A program made the position numbers and the translations under genes. From contig CAWBIZ010000005.1 in NCBI GenBank assembly GCA_963789005.1, forward strand, positions 248,001 through 312,000: DNA of 64,000 bases, written 5' to 3'. A model generated the notes under the pieces. It was not told the origin of the DNA. It did not search any database and worked only from the letters and a program-made list of their open reading frames with translations. The stretch comes from DASSUW01 sp963789005 (GTDB lineage Bacteria; Actinomycetota; Thermoleophilia; Solirubrobacterales; Solirubrobacteraceae). Each line of letters begins with the position of its first letter. Within the stretch, counting starts at the first letter, position 1. Shown one piece after another: positions 34,026-43,396 of this stretch.

Positions 34026-34838
34026 ATGAACAAGACGGTCCTGATCACCGGCGGAGGCGGCGGCATCGGCCGCGCCGCCGCGCAGCGCTTCCTCGAGCAG
34101 GGCGCCACGGTCGTCCTCAGCGGCACGCGCCTCGACCGGCTGGAGGCCGTGCAGCGCGACCTCGATCCCACCGGCGACCGCACGCTGCTCGTCGCCGGCA
34201 GCATCACGACTCGCGAGCAGGCGGCCAACCTCGTCGAGCGGGCCATCGAGCGCTTCGGCGGCGTCGACGTGCTCGTCAACAGCACCGGCATCTTCCGCCC
34301 CGCGGCGTTCGGCGAGCAGACCGAGGACCACCTCGAGGAGGCGCTCGGGTCGATCCTGCGGCCGACGTACTGGGCCTCCCAGGCGGTCGTCGAGAGCATG
34401 CGCGAGCGCGGCGGCGGCGCGATCGTCAACGTCGGCTCGATGTGGGCCGTCGACGCGATCGCGACCACGCCGACGAGCGCCTACTCCGCGGCACAGGCGG
34501 GCCGTCACATGCTCACGAAGAACCTCGCGATCGAGCTCGCCGCCGACGGGATCCGCGTCAACACGGTCGCGCTCGCGTTCGTGGAGACGCCCGCATACGA
34601 GCGCTTCATGACGCGCGAGGAGGCGCAGGCGGTGCTCGATTCCGTCGACGGCTTCCACCCGCTCGGCCGGCGCGGCCAGCCTGAGGACGTCGCTGAGGCG
34701 ATCGTCTTCCTCGCCTCCGACGGCGCGCGCTGGATCACGGGCACCACGCTCCCGATCGACGGCGGCGTGCTCGCCGGCCGCAGCCCCGCCGTGCACCCGG
34801 AGCTGGCCGAGGCGGCGGCTTACAGCTCCGAACGATAG
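34026..34838 (+). CDS. SDR-family oxidoreductase lacking the catalytic lysine
   Basis: Classical short-chain dehydrogenase fold (270 residues). Cofactor site TGGGGGIGRA, NSTG-type motif VLVNSTGIF, catalytic Ser in NVGSM, but the YxxxK box reads AYSAAQAGR, so Lys is Gln. C-terminal RWITGTTLPIDGG is typical. Start ATG 34026 is preferred over 34005 because the promoter -10 overlaps the earlier codons. The Lys-to-Gln change should impair normal hydride transfer; it may be a non-oxidoreductase member or a weak enzyme. Likely repressed by the divergent MarR. Confidence 0.88.
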   Translation: MNKTVLITGGGGGIGRAAAQRFLEQGATVVLSGTRLDRLEAVQRDLDPTGDRTLLVAGSITTREQAANLVERAIERFGGVDVLVNSTGIFRPAAFGEQTEDHLEEALGSILRPTYWASQAVVESMRERGGGAIVNVGSMWAVDAIATTPTSAYSAAQAGRHMLTKNLAIELAADGIRVNTVALAFVETPAYERFMTREEAQAVLDSVDGFHPLGRRGQPEDVAEAIVFLASDGARWITGTTLPIDGGVLAGRSPAVHPELAEAAAYSSER

Positions 34839-35728
34839 GGGGGATCGGCGCCCGGCTTCGAGCACGTGCGGGCCGCGACCAGGCAGGCGAACGCGGTCGC
34901 CTCGGTGACGGCGTCGATCCGCTCGAGGTCGTCGCGGCCGAGGCCGTGCTCGCTCCACCAGGCGAGGAAGCCTCCGCCGAAGGCGTCGCCCGCGCCGATC
35001 GTGTCGACCACCTTGGCGCGCGGCGCGGGCACGGCGACCTCGGCCGTGCGCGTGACGACGAGCGCGCCGTTCGGGCCGCGCGTGAGCAGGCCGACGGCCG
35101 GGCCCTGCTCGAGCAGGCGTCGCACCGCCTCGACGGCCGGCATCCCGGGATGCAGCCAGTCGACGTCCTCCTCGGAGACCTTGACCACGTGGCTGCGCGC
35201 CAGCACGCGTCCGAGCCGCGCGCGGTAGGCGCCCTCGTCCTCGATCACCCACGGCCGGATGTTCGGGTCGACGGCCACCAGCGCGTCGCCCGCGAGGCGC
35301 TCGACCACGGCCTCCGTCGACGTCGCCACCGGCTCGAGCGTGAGGCCGAGCGTGCCCACGTGCAGGATGTCGACCCGATCGGGCAGCGCCGCCAGCGCCG
35401 CGTCCGCGGTGAGCCCGCTGGCCGAGGTCCCGCGCTCGTAGAAGCGGTAGCGCGCAACGCCCTCGTGGTCGACCTCGGCGATCGCCAGCGTCGTCGGCTC
35501 GTTGGTCTCGATCAGGCTGCCGCGGTCGACGCCGTCGGCCTCGAGCATCGCGTCGAGCTTGCGGCCGAAGCGATCGATCGACAGGCGGCCGAGGTAGGCC
35601 ACCGGCTGGTCGAGCCTGCCGATCGTGCGGGCGGTGTTGAACGGGCCGCCGCCGGGATGGCCGTGCAGGTCGTCCTCGGTGTCGTGCAGCACGAGGTCGA
35701 ACAGCGCTTCGCCGGCCACGAGGATCAC
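34820..35728 (-). CDS. PfkB-family carbohydrate kinase, probable fructokinase
   Basis: Ribokinase-fold sugar kinase (302 residues, GTG 35728). N-terminus ILVAGEALFDLVLH, substrate loop GGGPFNTARTIGRL, catalytic anion hole DTIGAGDAFGGGFLAW with the base Asp, and VDPNIRPWVIEDEGAYRARL. The VAGEALFDL/GGGPFNTA pattern is typical of fructokinases. Functionally it fits with the fructan locus at 27640-32391, but is separated from it. The 3' end overlaps the SDR gene by 19 bp, convergent. Confidence 0.9.
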   Translation of the reverse strand: MILVAGEALFDLVLHDTEDDLHGHPGGGPFNTARTIGRLDQPVAYLGRLSIDRFGRKLDAMLEADGVDRGSLIETNEPTTLAIAEVDHEGVARYRFYERGTSASGLTADAALAALPDRVDILHVGTLGLTLEPVATSTEAVVERLAGDALVAVDPNIRPWVIEDEGAYRARLGRVLARSHVVKVSEEDVDWLHPGMPAVEAVRRLLEQGPAVGLLTRGPNGALVVTRTAEVAVPAPRAKVVDTIGAGDAFGGGFLAWWSEHGLGRDDLERIDAVTEATAFACLVAARTCSKPGADPPYRSEL

Positions 35729-35776
35729 GGGCGGCCACGATACGGCGTCGTGCGCCGTGATGGATACTCCGGCGGC

Positions 35777-37381
35777 ATGAGCGTCGATTCCCGCGCAGGC
35801 ACGCTTCCCGAGCCTTCCGACCTCGTCGATCTCGACCGCCTGCTGGACGCCTACCGCGAGCGGGACCAAGACCTCTCGCCGGTCGCGTTCGGGACCTCCG
35901 GCCACCGCGGCTCGTCGCTGGCGGGCACGTTCAACGAGGCCCACGTCGCCGCCATCAGCGAGGCGGTGTGCCGCTACCGCGACGAGCAGGGGATCGACGG
36001 CCCGCTGTACCTCGGACGCGACACGCACGCGCTGTCGGAGCCGGCCGCGCAGACGATCGTCGAGGTGCTGGCGGCCCACGGCGTCGACGTCGTGGTCGAC
36101 GCCCGCGGCGGCGCCACGCCCACGCCGGTGATCTCGCACGCGATCCTCACCCACAACCGCGGCGGCGGCGAAGGCACCGCCGACGGGATCGTCGTCACGC
36201 CCTCGCACAACCCGCCCGACGACGGCGGCTTCAAGTACAACCCGCCCCACGGCGGCCCCGCCGACACCGACGTCACGGGCTGGATCGAGCGCGAGGCGAA
36301 CGCCCTGCTGGGCACCGACATCCGCCGCGAGTCCGACCCGAGCCCGCGCGCACGCGACTACGTCGAGGCCTACGTCGACGACCTGGGCGCGGTGATCGAC
36401 CTCGACCTCATCCGCGAGTCAGGGCTCAAGCTCGGCGTCGACCCGCTCGGCGGCGCCAGCGCGCCGTACTGGGAGGCGATCGTCGAGCGCCACGGGCTCG
36501 ACCTCGAGGTCGTCAACGACACGCTCGACCCGACGTTCCGCTTCGTGCCGCTGGACTGGGACGGCAAAGTCCGGATGGACTCCTCGTCGCCGTACGCCAT
36601 GTCACGCCTGACCGACATGCGCGACCGCTTCGACGTCGCCTTCGCCAACGACCCCGACGCCGACCGCCACGGGATCGTCACCCCGGCCGCCGGGCTGCTC
36701 AATCCCAACCACCACCTGGCGGCGTGCGTCGCGTACCTGTTCGGCGGCCATCGCGACTGGGGCCCCGAGGTCGGCGTCGGCAAGACGCTGGTCAGCTCGA
36801 GCATCATCGACCGCGTCGCCGCCGACCTCGGCCGCCGCCTGTACGAGGTCCCGGTGGGCTTCAAGTGGTTCGTCAGCGGCCTGCTCGACGGCACGCTCGG
36901 CTTCGGCGGGGAGGAGAGCGCCGGAGCCTCGTTCCTGCGCCGCGACGGCACGGCCTGGAGCACGGACAAGGACGGGTTGATCCCGTGCCTGCTGGCCGCC
37001 GAGATGAAGGCGCGCACAGGGGAGGACCCGGGCGAGGTCTACGCCGGCCTCACCAGCCGCTTCGGCGAAGCCGCCTACCGGCGCGTCGACGTGGCGGCGA
37101 CGCCCGAGCAGAAGGACCTGCTCAAGCGGCTCTCCCCCGAGCAGGTGCGCAGCAGCGAGCTCGCGGGCGAGCCGATCACGGACAAGCTGACGACCGCGCC
37201 GGGCAACGGCGCGCCGATCGGCGGCCTCAAGGTGGTCGCTGCCAGCGGCTGGTTTGCGGCCCGGCCGTCCGGCACCGAGGACGTCTACAAGGTCTACGCC
37301 GAGAGCCTGCAGAGCCCGGAGCACCTCGAGCGCATCCTCGCCGAGGCGCAGGAGATCGTCGACCAGGCGCTGGAGGGCTGA
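35777..37381 (+). CDS. pgm: Phosphoglucomutase (alpha-D-glucose phosphate-specific)
   Basis: Interconverts glucose-1-P and glucose-6-P (534 residues, usual length). Catalytic phosphoserine loop VVTPSHNPPDDGGFKYNPPH, Mg site DPDADRHG, sugar-binding GFGGEESAGASF, phosphate-binding RPSGTEDVYKVYAES. ATG 35777 is chosen, 48 bp from the divergent kinase. First of a run pgm-glgC-glgA with spacing of 2 bp then a 4-bp overlap, directing carbon into glycogen. Confidence 0.96.
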   Translation: MSVDSRAGTLPEPSDLVDLDRLLDAYRERDQDLSPVAFGTSGHRGSSLAGTFNEAHVAAISEAVCRYRDEQGIDGPLYLGRDTHALSEPAAQTIVEVLAAHGVDVVVDARGGATPTPVISHAILTHNRGGGEGTADGIVVTPSHNPPDDGGFKYNPPHGGPADTDVTGWIEREANALLGTDIRRESDPSPRARDYVEAYVDDLGAVIDLDLIRESGLKLGVDPLGGASAPYWEAIVERHGLDLEVVNDTLDPTFRFVPLDWDGKVRMDSSSPYAMSRLTDMRDRFDVAFANDPDADRHGIVTPAAGLLNPNHHLAACVAYLFGGHRDWGPEVGVGKTLVSSSIIDRVAADLGRRLYEVPVGFKWFVSGLLDGTLGFGGEESAGASFLRRDGTAWSTDKDGLIPCLLAAEMKARTGEDPGEVYAGLTSRFGEAAYRRVDVAATPEQKDLLKRLSPEQVRSSELAGEPITDKLTTAPGNGAPIGGLKVVAASGWFAARPSGTEDVYKVYAESLQSPEHLERILAEAQEIVDQALEG

Positions 37382-37383
37382 CC

Positions 37384-38613
37384 ATGCCGGACGTGTTCGC
37401 GATCGTGCTGGCCGGTGGCGAGGGCAAGCGCCTCTCCCCGCTGACGCTCGACCGCGCCAAGCCCGCGGTGCCGTTCGGCGGCAACTACCGGCTGATCGAC
37501 TTCGCGCTCTCGAACCTCGTCAACGCCGGCTACCGGCGGATCGTGGTGCTGACGCAGTACAAGAGCCACTCGCTCGACCGCCACATCACGCTCACCTGGC
37601 GGCTGTCGCCGCTGCTGGGCAACTACGTCACGCCCGTGCCCGCGCAGATGCGGCGCGGCCCGTACTGGTTCTCGGGCTCGGCGGACGCCATCTACCAGAA
37701 CCTCAACCTGCTCAACGACGAGCGGCCCGACTACGTCGCCGTCTTCGGCGCCGACCACATCTACCGCATGGACCCGCGGCAGATGCTCGAGCAGCACATC
37801 GAGACCGGCGCGGCCGTCACCGTCGCCGCCCTGCGCGCGCCGATCGAGCAGGCCGACCAGTTCGGCGTCGTCGAGGCCGGGCCCGACGGCCACACGATCA
37901 GCGCGTTCCGCGAGAAGCCGACGGACGCCGTCGGGCTCGCCGACGCGCCCGACCAGGTCTTCGCCTCGATGGGCAACTACCTGTTCAGCACGGAGGCGCT
38001 GATCGAGGCGGTGTCCGACGACGCGCAGGCCGACGCCTCCAAGCACGACATGGGCGGCAACATCGTGCCGATGCTCGTCGAGAACGGCGCGGCGCACGTC
38101 TACGACTTCTCGCGCAACGTCGTCCCGGGGGAGAGCGAGCGCGACCACGGCTACTGGCGCGACGTGGGCACGCTCGACGCGTACTTCGACGCGCACATGG
38201 ACCTGACCTCGGTCGACCCCGTCTTCAACCTCTACAACATGGAGTGGCCGATCCTCACGTGGCACGAGCCACTGCCGCCGGCCAAGTTCGTGTTCGACGA
38301 GGACGGCCGCCGCGGCCAGGCGCTCGACTCGATGGTGTGCGCCGGCGTGGTCATCTCCGGCGCGTCGGCTCGCCGCTCGGTGATCTCCCCGGGCGTGCAC
38401 CTGCACTCGTGGTCGGAGGTCGAGGACTCGATCCTCATGCCGGGCGTCCAGGTCGGCCGCAAGGCCGTCGTGCGGCGGGCGATCGTCGACAAGAACGTGC
38501 AGATCGAGGAAGGCGCGCAGATCGGCGTCGACGCCGCCGCCGACCGCGAGCGCTTCGTGGTCTCCGACAACGGGATCGTCGTGATCGGCAAGGGCGCCGT
38601 GGTGGAGGCGTGA
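37384..38613 (+). CDS. glgC: Glucose-1-phosphate adenylyltransferase
   Basis: Makes ADP-glucose from ATP and glucose-1-P (409 residues). N-terminal AIVLAGGEGKRLSPLT with the nucleotide loop and RAKPAVPFGGNYRLIDF, then GSADAIYQN, FGADHIYRMD, FREKPTDA, GYWRDVGTLDAYFDAHMDL. The C-terminal left-handed beta-helix shows hexapeptide-type repeats (SVISPGVHLHSWSEVEDSIL). ATG two bases after the pgm stop. Confidence 0.96.
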   Translation: MPDVFAIVLAGGEGKRLSPLTLDRAKPAVPFGGNYRLIDFALSNLVNAGYRRIVVLTQYKSHSLDRHITLTWRLSPLLGNYVTPVPAQMRRGPYWFSGSADAIYQNLNLLNDERPDYVAVFGADHIYRMDPRQMLEQHIETGAAVTVAALRAPIEQADQFGVVEAGPDGHTISAFREKPTDAVGLADAPDQVFASMGNYLFSTEALIEAVSDDAQADASKHDMGGNIVPMLVENGAAHVYDFSRNVVPGESERDHGYWRDVGTLDAYFDAHMDLTSVDPVFNLYNMEWPILTWHEPLPPAKFVFDEDGRRGQALDSMVCAGVVISGASARRSVISPGVHLHSWSEVEDSILMPGVQVGRKAVVRRAIVDKNVQIEEGAQIGVDAAADRERFVVSDNGIVVIGKGAVVEA

Positions 38614-39797
38614 AGGTCGCGCTGCTGACGCGCGAGTACCCGCCCGACGTGTACGGCGGCGCGGGCGTCCACGTCGAGTACCTCGCTCGCGAGCTGGCCC
38701 GGCTCGAGGACGTCAGCGTGCACGCGTGGGGCTCGCCCCGCGACGGCGTGATGGGCCACGTGGCCTGGGACGCGCTCGCCGGCGACGCCCCGCACCTCGC
38801 GGCCCTGCGCGCGATGTCGATCGACCTCTCGATGGCGGCGGCCGCCGAGGGCGCAGAGCTCGCCCACAGCCACACGTGGTACGCCCAGCTCGCCGGCCAC
38901 CTGGCCAAGCTCACGTACGACATCCCGCACGTGACCACCGTCCACAGCCTCGAGCCGCTGCGCCCGTGGAAGGCCGAGCAGCTCGGCGGCGGCTACGCGC
39001 TCTCGAGCTGGTGCGAGCAGGTCGCGCTCGAGGGCGCCGACACGGTGATCGCCGTGTCGAAGGGCTCGCGCGAGGACATCCTCGCCGCGTATCCCGCCGT
39101 CGACCCGGAGCGGGTGGTGGTGGTCTACAACGGCATCGACGCCGACGAGTACACGCCCGACCGCGGGACCGACGTGCTCGAGCGCTACGGGATCGATCCC
39201 GGCCGGCCCTCGGTGGTGTTCGTCGGGCGCATCACGCGCCAGAAGGGCGTGCCGTACCTGCTCGACGCGGCGCTCGACTTCGACCCCGCGGCACAGCTCG
39301 TGCTGTGCGCGGGCGCGCCCGACACGCCGGAGATCGCCGCCGAGGTCGAGCAGCGGGTCGACCGATTGCGCACCGAGCGCGGCAACGTGATCTGGCTCGA
39401 CCAGATGCTCCCGAAGCCCGAGGTCATCCAGATCCTCAGCCACGCCACGGTGTTCGCCTGCCCCTCGATCTACGAGCCGCTGGGGATCGTCAACCTCGAG
39501 GCGATGGCCTGCGAGGCCGCGGTCGTGGCCACGGCCACCGGCGGCATCGTCGAGGTGGTCGTCGACGGCGAGACCGGCCTGCTGGTGCCCTTCGAGCCGG
39601 TCGTGGGGTCGATCGAGCCGCGCGACCCCGCCGGCTTCGCGGCCGGCATCGCCGAGCGCGTCAACACGCTGGTGGCGGATCCGGAGCGGGCCGCGGCCAT
39701 GGGCCGGGCCGGCCGCGAGCGGGCCGTGCGCGAGTTCGACTGGGCTCGCATCGCCGAGCAGACCTCCGCGGTCTATCGCGACGCGGCCGCCAAGTGA
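38610..39797 (+). CDS. glgA: Glycogen synthase, GT4 (actinobacterial type)
   Basis: GT4 glycosyltransferase using ADP-glucose (395 residues). Start GTG 38610 overlaps glgC (GTGA). N-terminal VALLTREYPPDVYGGAGVHV, acceptor loop HSHTWYAQLAG, VVYNGIDADEYTP, donor domain VGRITRQKGVPYLLDA and E(x7)E nucleotide site in CPSIYEPLGIVNLEAMAC. In actinobacteria such proteins may also make maltose-1-phosphate (GlgM-like); sequence alone does not separate these. Confidence 0.93.
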   Translation: MKVALLTREYPPDVYGGAGVHVEYLARELARLEDVSVHAWGSPRDGVMGHVAWDALAGDAPHLAALRAMSIDLSMAAAAEGAELAHSHTWYAQLAGHLAKLTYDIPHVTTVHSLEPLRPWKAEQLGGGYALSSWCEQVALEGADTVIAVSKGSREDILAAYPAVDPERVVVVYNGIDADEYTPDRGTDVLERYGIDPGRPSVVFVGRITRQKGVPYLLDAALDFDPAAQLVLCAGAPDTPEIAAEVEQRVDRLRTERGNVIWLDQMLPKPEVIQILSHATVFACPSIYEPLGIVNLEAMACEAAVVATATGGIVEVVVDGETGLLVPFEPVVGSIEPRDPAGFAAGIAERVNTLVADPERAAAMGRAGRERAVREFDWARIAEQTSAVYRDAAAK

Positions 39798-39906
39798 TCA
39801 TTGCTACAGCGCCGTACAGGTACGTACTCAATGGTGCGGTTGCCCGTCCATTCCCTCACAGGGTGTCCTCCTTTGTGAAACGGGTATGAGACAGCACACT
39901 CCTCGT

Positions 39907-40263
39907 ATGGCTGCACGAGTTCTCATCGTCGACGATCACCCGGGCTTCCGAGCCGCCGCTCGCCGGCTGCTCGAGCTCGAGGGCTACATCGTCGTCGGCG
40001 AGGCCGAGGACGGCCTGACGGCGGTGAGCGCGGCCCTCGCGCTGCGCCCGGACGTCGTCCTGCTGGACGTGCAGCTGCCGGACATCGACGGCTTCGAGGT
40101 CGCTCAGCGACTCTCCGGCCAGGCCAGTGCGCCGAACGTCGTCCTGACCTCCAGCCGCGAGGCGGCCGACTACGGCCCGTGCCTCGCCGCCACGCCCGCT
40201 TGCGGGTTCCTGCCCAAGGCTGAGCTCTCAGCCTCCGGCATCGCAGATATTCTGCCTGCGTGA
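39907..40263 (+). CDS. Stand-alone response regulator receiver domain
   Basis: 118 residues from ATG 39907 (ATG 39886 adds 7). CheY-like: ARVLIVDDHPGFRAAARRLL with the acidic pair, VVLLDVQLPDIDGFE with the phospho-acceptor Asp, VVLTSSREAADY and the Lys in CGFLPKAELS. There is no DNA-binding output domain. No histidine kinase is nearby. Its stop overlaps the GTG of the PfkB-like gene, so the two are translated together. The 88 bp upstream are less GC-rich and probably contain the operon promoter. Confidence 0.88.
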   Translation: MAARVLIVDDHPGFRAAARRLLELEGYIVVGEAEDGLTAVSAALALRPDVVLLDVQLPDIDGFEVAQRLSGQASAPNVVLTSSREAADYGPCLAATPACGFLPKAELSASGIADILPA

Positions 40264-41159
40264 GTATCGACCTCGCGGTCCTGACACCGACGTACCTGGA
40301 CTACACGTTCGTCGGCCTCGAAGCCCTGCCCGGCCCGGGTGAGGAGCGCTTCGCCGGCGACATGCTGCGCACCCCCGGCGGCGGCGGCATCACCGCGGTC
40401 GCCGCTGCGCGACTGGGGCTCTCCGCCGCGCTGATCGCACCGCTGGGCGACGATCTGGCGGGCCGCTACGTGCGCGAGCGGCTCGAGGAGGAGGGTGTGA
40501 TCGTGGGGGAGCCGCGCGGCAGCCGCACCCCGACCACGGTCGTGATGCCGGTCGGTGGCGAGCGCGCGATGGTCACCGTCGACCCCGGGCTGCGCGCCCG
40601 CGTCGCCGACGTCGAGCAGCACGCGCCGCGCGCGGTCGCGGCCACGCTCGAGCAGATCGACATCCTTCCCGACGGCCCCTGCGCGTACCTCACGTGTGGC
40701 GACGACGACGCGCGCGCGTTCGCGGGCCGGCTGCCGCACGGCCTGCGCAAGCCGCGCGCCCTGACCGTCAACCAGCGCGAGGCCGAGATCCTGACCGGCG
40801 AAGCGGACCCGGGACGCGCTGCGACGCGGCTCGCCGACATCGCGGAGACGGCGATCGTCTGCCTCGGGCCACGCGGCGCGATCGCTTCGGTGCAGGGCAA
40901 CCTCATGTCCGTCAACGGCGTCGACGTCGGCACGGTGCTGGACTCGACGGGCGCGGAGGAGCTGTTCGCGATCGCGTTCGCGTGGGCGGAGCTGCACGAC
41001 GCGGACGCCGAGATCGCGCTCCAATGGGCGGGGCTGTACGGCGGGCTGTCGGTCAAGGCCCCGACCGGCGCGGGCGCCGCGCTCACCCGCGAGCAGCTGC
41101 TCGAGGAGGGCCGTCAGCGCGGCCTCCCAGAGCTGCCCGCGTCCGTCTACAGCACATGA
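40260..41159 (+). CDS. PfkB-family kinase-like protein lacking the catalytic Asp motif
   Basis: Ribokinase-fold protein (299 residues, GTG start). It begins IDLAVLTPTYLDYTFVGLEA and shares the PGPGEER segment and overall plan with the gene at 42490. Where active members have DTTGAGD, this one reads DSTGAEELFAIAFAW: the GAGD anion hole with the catalytic base is GAEE. Nucleotide region VCLGPRGAIASVQG is kept. It is probably not an active kinase, perhaps a sugar sensor or partner of its active paralogue. Overlaps its neighbours by 4 bp on each side. Confidence 0.85.
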   Translation: MSIDLAVLTPTYLDYTFVGLEALPGPGEERFAGDMLRTPGGGGITAVAAARLGLSAALIAPLGDDLAGRYVRERLEEEGVIVGEPRGSRTPTTVVMPVGGERAMVTVDPGLRARVADVEQHAPRAVAATLEQIDILPDGPCAYLTCGDDDARAFAGRLPHGLRKPRALTVNQREAEILTGEADPGRAATRLADIAETAIVCLGPRGAIASVQGNLMSVNGVDVGTVLDSTGAEELFAIAFAWAELHDADAEIALQWAGLYGGLSVKAPTGAGAALTREQLLEEGRQRGLPELPASVYST

Positions 41160-42493
41160 AGCTCACGATCGTGGGCGGCGGCGGGTTCCGGGTCCCGCTC
41201 GTGTACGGCGCCCTGCTCGAGAAGGCCGAGGCCCTGCGGCTCGACGATGTCGTGCTGCACGACATCGACGCGGAGCGGCTCGCCCGCATCGCCGCGGTGC
41301 TCGAGGGGCTGGCGGACGAGCACGGCGGCCGGCTGCCGTTCCGTTCGACCATGGACCTCGCCGAGGCCGTGGAGGGCGCGGACTACGTCTTCAGCGCGAT
41401 CCGCGTCGGCCAGCTCGAGGGGCGCGTGGTCGACGAGAGCGTCCCGCTCGCGCTCGGCGTGCTCGGGCAGGAGACCACCGGCCCTGGCGGCATCTGCTTC
41501 GCGCTGCGCACGATCCCGGCGATGGTCCGGCTCGCCGAGACGATGGCCGAGCGGGCGCCGCAGGCGTGGCTGATCAACTTCACGAACCCGGCCGGGATGG
41601 TGACCGAGGCCGTCCAGCAGGTGCTCGGCGACCGCGCGGTCGGCATCTGCGACTCGCCGTCCGGGCTCTGCCGCCGCGTCGCCCGCGCGCTCGGCCGCGA
41701 CCCGCGCGAGCTGTGGTTCGACTACTTCGGCCTCAACCACCTCGGCTGGCTGAAGGGCGTGCGCGACGAGCGCGGCGACCTGCTGCCGGACCTGCTCGAG
41801 GCCGACGAGCTGCTGGGCGAGCTCGAGGAGGGCCGGCTGTTCGGTGGCGAGTGGCTGCGCTCGCTCGGGATGATCCCGAACGAGTACCTCTACTACTTCT
41901 ACTACGGCGCCGACACCGTGGAGGCGATCCGCGAGAGCCCGGCCTCGCGCGGGGCGTTCCTGCTCGAGCAGCAGCGCGCGTTCTACGCCGCCAACGGCCA
42001 GGATCGCGCCGAGGCGGTGGCCGCCTGGCGCGCGACGCGGCACGACCGCGAGCGCACCTACATGGCGGAGGCGCGCAGCGCCGCCGGCGACCACGCCGAG
42101 CCCGAGGCGGGCGGCGGCTATGAGAGCGAGGCGATGGCCGTGCTCGAGGCGATGGCGCTCAACACCCGCGCCGTGCTGATCCTGAACACCGCCAACCGCA
42201 CGAGCCTGCCGTTCCTCGACCAGCGCGCGGTCGTCGAGGTGCCGTCGGTCGTCGGGCGCGCCGGCCCGGTCCCGCTCGCCGCCGGCGAGGTGCCCGTGCA
42301 CGCTCGCGCGCTGGTCGAGCTGATGAAGGAGGTCGAGCGGACGACGATCGACGCCGCGCTGACCGGGTCGACGGCGCTGGCGGTCAAGGCGCTGGCCCTG
42401 CACCCGCTCGTGCCATCGGTGTCGGTCGCGCGCGAGATCCTCGACGGCTACCGGCGCCGCCTGCCCGCGCTCGCCGAGGCGTTCCCGGCATGA
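41156..42493 (+). CDS. GH4-family glycosidase (6-phospho-glycosidase type), copy A
   Basis: NAD- and Mn-dependent glycosidase (445 residues) that cleaves by an oxidation-elimination route. N-terminal Rossmann LTIVGGGGFRVPLVYGALLE, then FSAIRVGQLEGRVVDE, GQETTGPGGICFALRTIPAM, NFTNPAGMVTEA, GICDSPSGLCRR with the metal Cys, GLNHLGWLKG with the metal His, and MIPNEYLYYFYYGAD. The aglycone and sugar cannot be read from sequence; 6-phospho-beta-glucosides are the commonest substrates. ATGA overlaps link it to both PfkB-like genes. Confidence 0.92.
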   Translation: MKLTIVGGGGFRVPLVYGALLEKAEALRLDDVVLHDIDAERLARIAAVLEGLADEHGGRLPFRSTMDLAEAVEGADYVFSAIRVGQLEGRVVDESVPLALGVLGQETTGPGGICFALRTIPAMVRLAETMAERAPQAWLINFTNPAGMVTEAVQQVLGDRAVGICDSPSGLCRRVARALGRDPRELWFDYFGLNHLGWLKGVRDERGDLLPDLLEADELLGELEEGRLFGGEWLRSLGMIPNEYLYYFYYGADTVEAIRESPASRGAFLLEQQRAFYAANGQDRAEAVAAWRATRHDRERTYMAEARSAAGDHAEPEAGGGYESEAMAVLEAMALNTRAVLILNTANRTSLPFLDQRAVVEVPSVVGRAGPVPLAAGEVPVHARALVELMKEVERTTIDAALTGSTALAVKALALHPLVPSVSVAREILDGYRRRLPALAEAFPA

Positions 42494-43395
42494 GTGTCGA
42501 CGTCGCCTGCGGCGAGCTCGCGTTCGTCGACCTCACGTTCGCCGGGCTCGACGGCCATCCCGGCCCGGGTGAGGAGCGCCGCTCGCAGGACCTGCTGCGA
42601 TCGGCGGGCGGGAGCGCGATCATCGCCGTCGGCGCCCGCCGGCTCGGCCTGTCGTCAGCGGTCGTGTCGCCGATCGGCGACGACGCCGACGGCGACTTCC
42701 TGCGTGGCGAGCTCGCCTCCGAGAACGTCGTCTGGGCCGGCCGCCGGGTGGCCCGCACCGCGGTCACGGCGGTGTTGCCCGCCGACGGGGAGCGGGCGAT
42801 GGCGACCTTCGACCCCGGCGAGCAGGTGACGGCCGCCGAGCTGGCCGCGGTCGAGCCGCGCGCGGTGGTCATCTCGCTGCCGCGGCTCGCGCTCGTCCCG
42901 CCGGGCGCGACGGTGTACGCGACGGCGGGCGACGCCGAGGCGCGCGCCGACGCCGAGACGCCGTTCGACCTCTCCGGCGTGCGGGCCCTGATCGTCAACG
43001 AGCGCGAGGCGCTGCTGATGACCGGCGAGGCCGACGCCGAGGACGCGGCCCGCGCGCTCGCCCGCCGGGCGGCGTGCGCGCTCGTCACGATCGGCCCGCG
43101 CGGCGCCCTCGCGGCGACGGAGGACGAGCTCGTGCACATCCCGGCGATCACCGTCGAGGCGGTCGACACGACCGGCGCCGGCGATCTGTTCACCGCGGCC
43201 TACGTGTGGGCGGACCGGCACGGAGCGCCGCTCGAGGAGCGGCTGCGCTGGGCCACGCTGTACGCCGCGCTGTCCGTCGGCGTCCCGACCGGGCTCGCGA
43301 GCGCCCCGTCACGCGCGATGCTCGCCGACGCGGGCGCGATGCACGGGCTGCGGATGCCGGCGGTACAGCCGTATGCGAACCAGGAAGCGAGCTGA
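42490..43395 (+). CDS. PfkB-family carbohydrate kinase
   Basis: Ribokinase-fold kinase (301 residues). N-terminus VDVACGELAFVDLTFAGLDG, then PGPGEERRSQDLL, VSPIGDDADGDFL, VTIGPRGALAATEDE, and an intact catalytic motif VDTTGAGDLFTAAYVWADRH. It is a paralogue of the gene at 40260 but keeps the base Asp. Overlaps GH4 copy A by 4 bp (ATGA) and is 1 bp from GH4 copy B. A role in phosphorylating the sugar released or imported for the GH4 enzymes is likely. Confidence 0.9.
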   Translation: MSVDVACGELAFVDLTFAGLDGHPGPGEERRSQDLLRSAGGSAIIAVGARRLGLSSAVVSPIGDDADGDFLRGELASENVVWAGRRVARTAVTAVLPADGERAMATFDPGEQVTAAELAAVEPRAVVISLPRLALVPPGATVYATAGDAEARADAETPFDLSGVRALIVNEREALLMTGEADAEDAARALARRAACALVTIGPRGALAATEDELVHIPAITVEAVDTTGAGDLFTAAYVWADRHGAPLEERLRWATLYAALSVGVPTGLASAPSRAMLADAGAMHGLRMPAVQPYANQEAS

Positions 43396-43396
43396 C

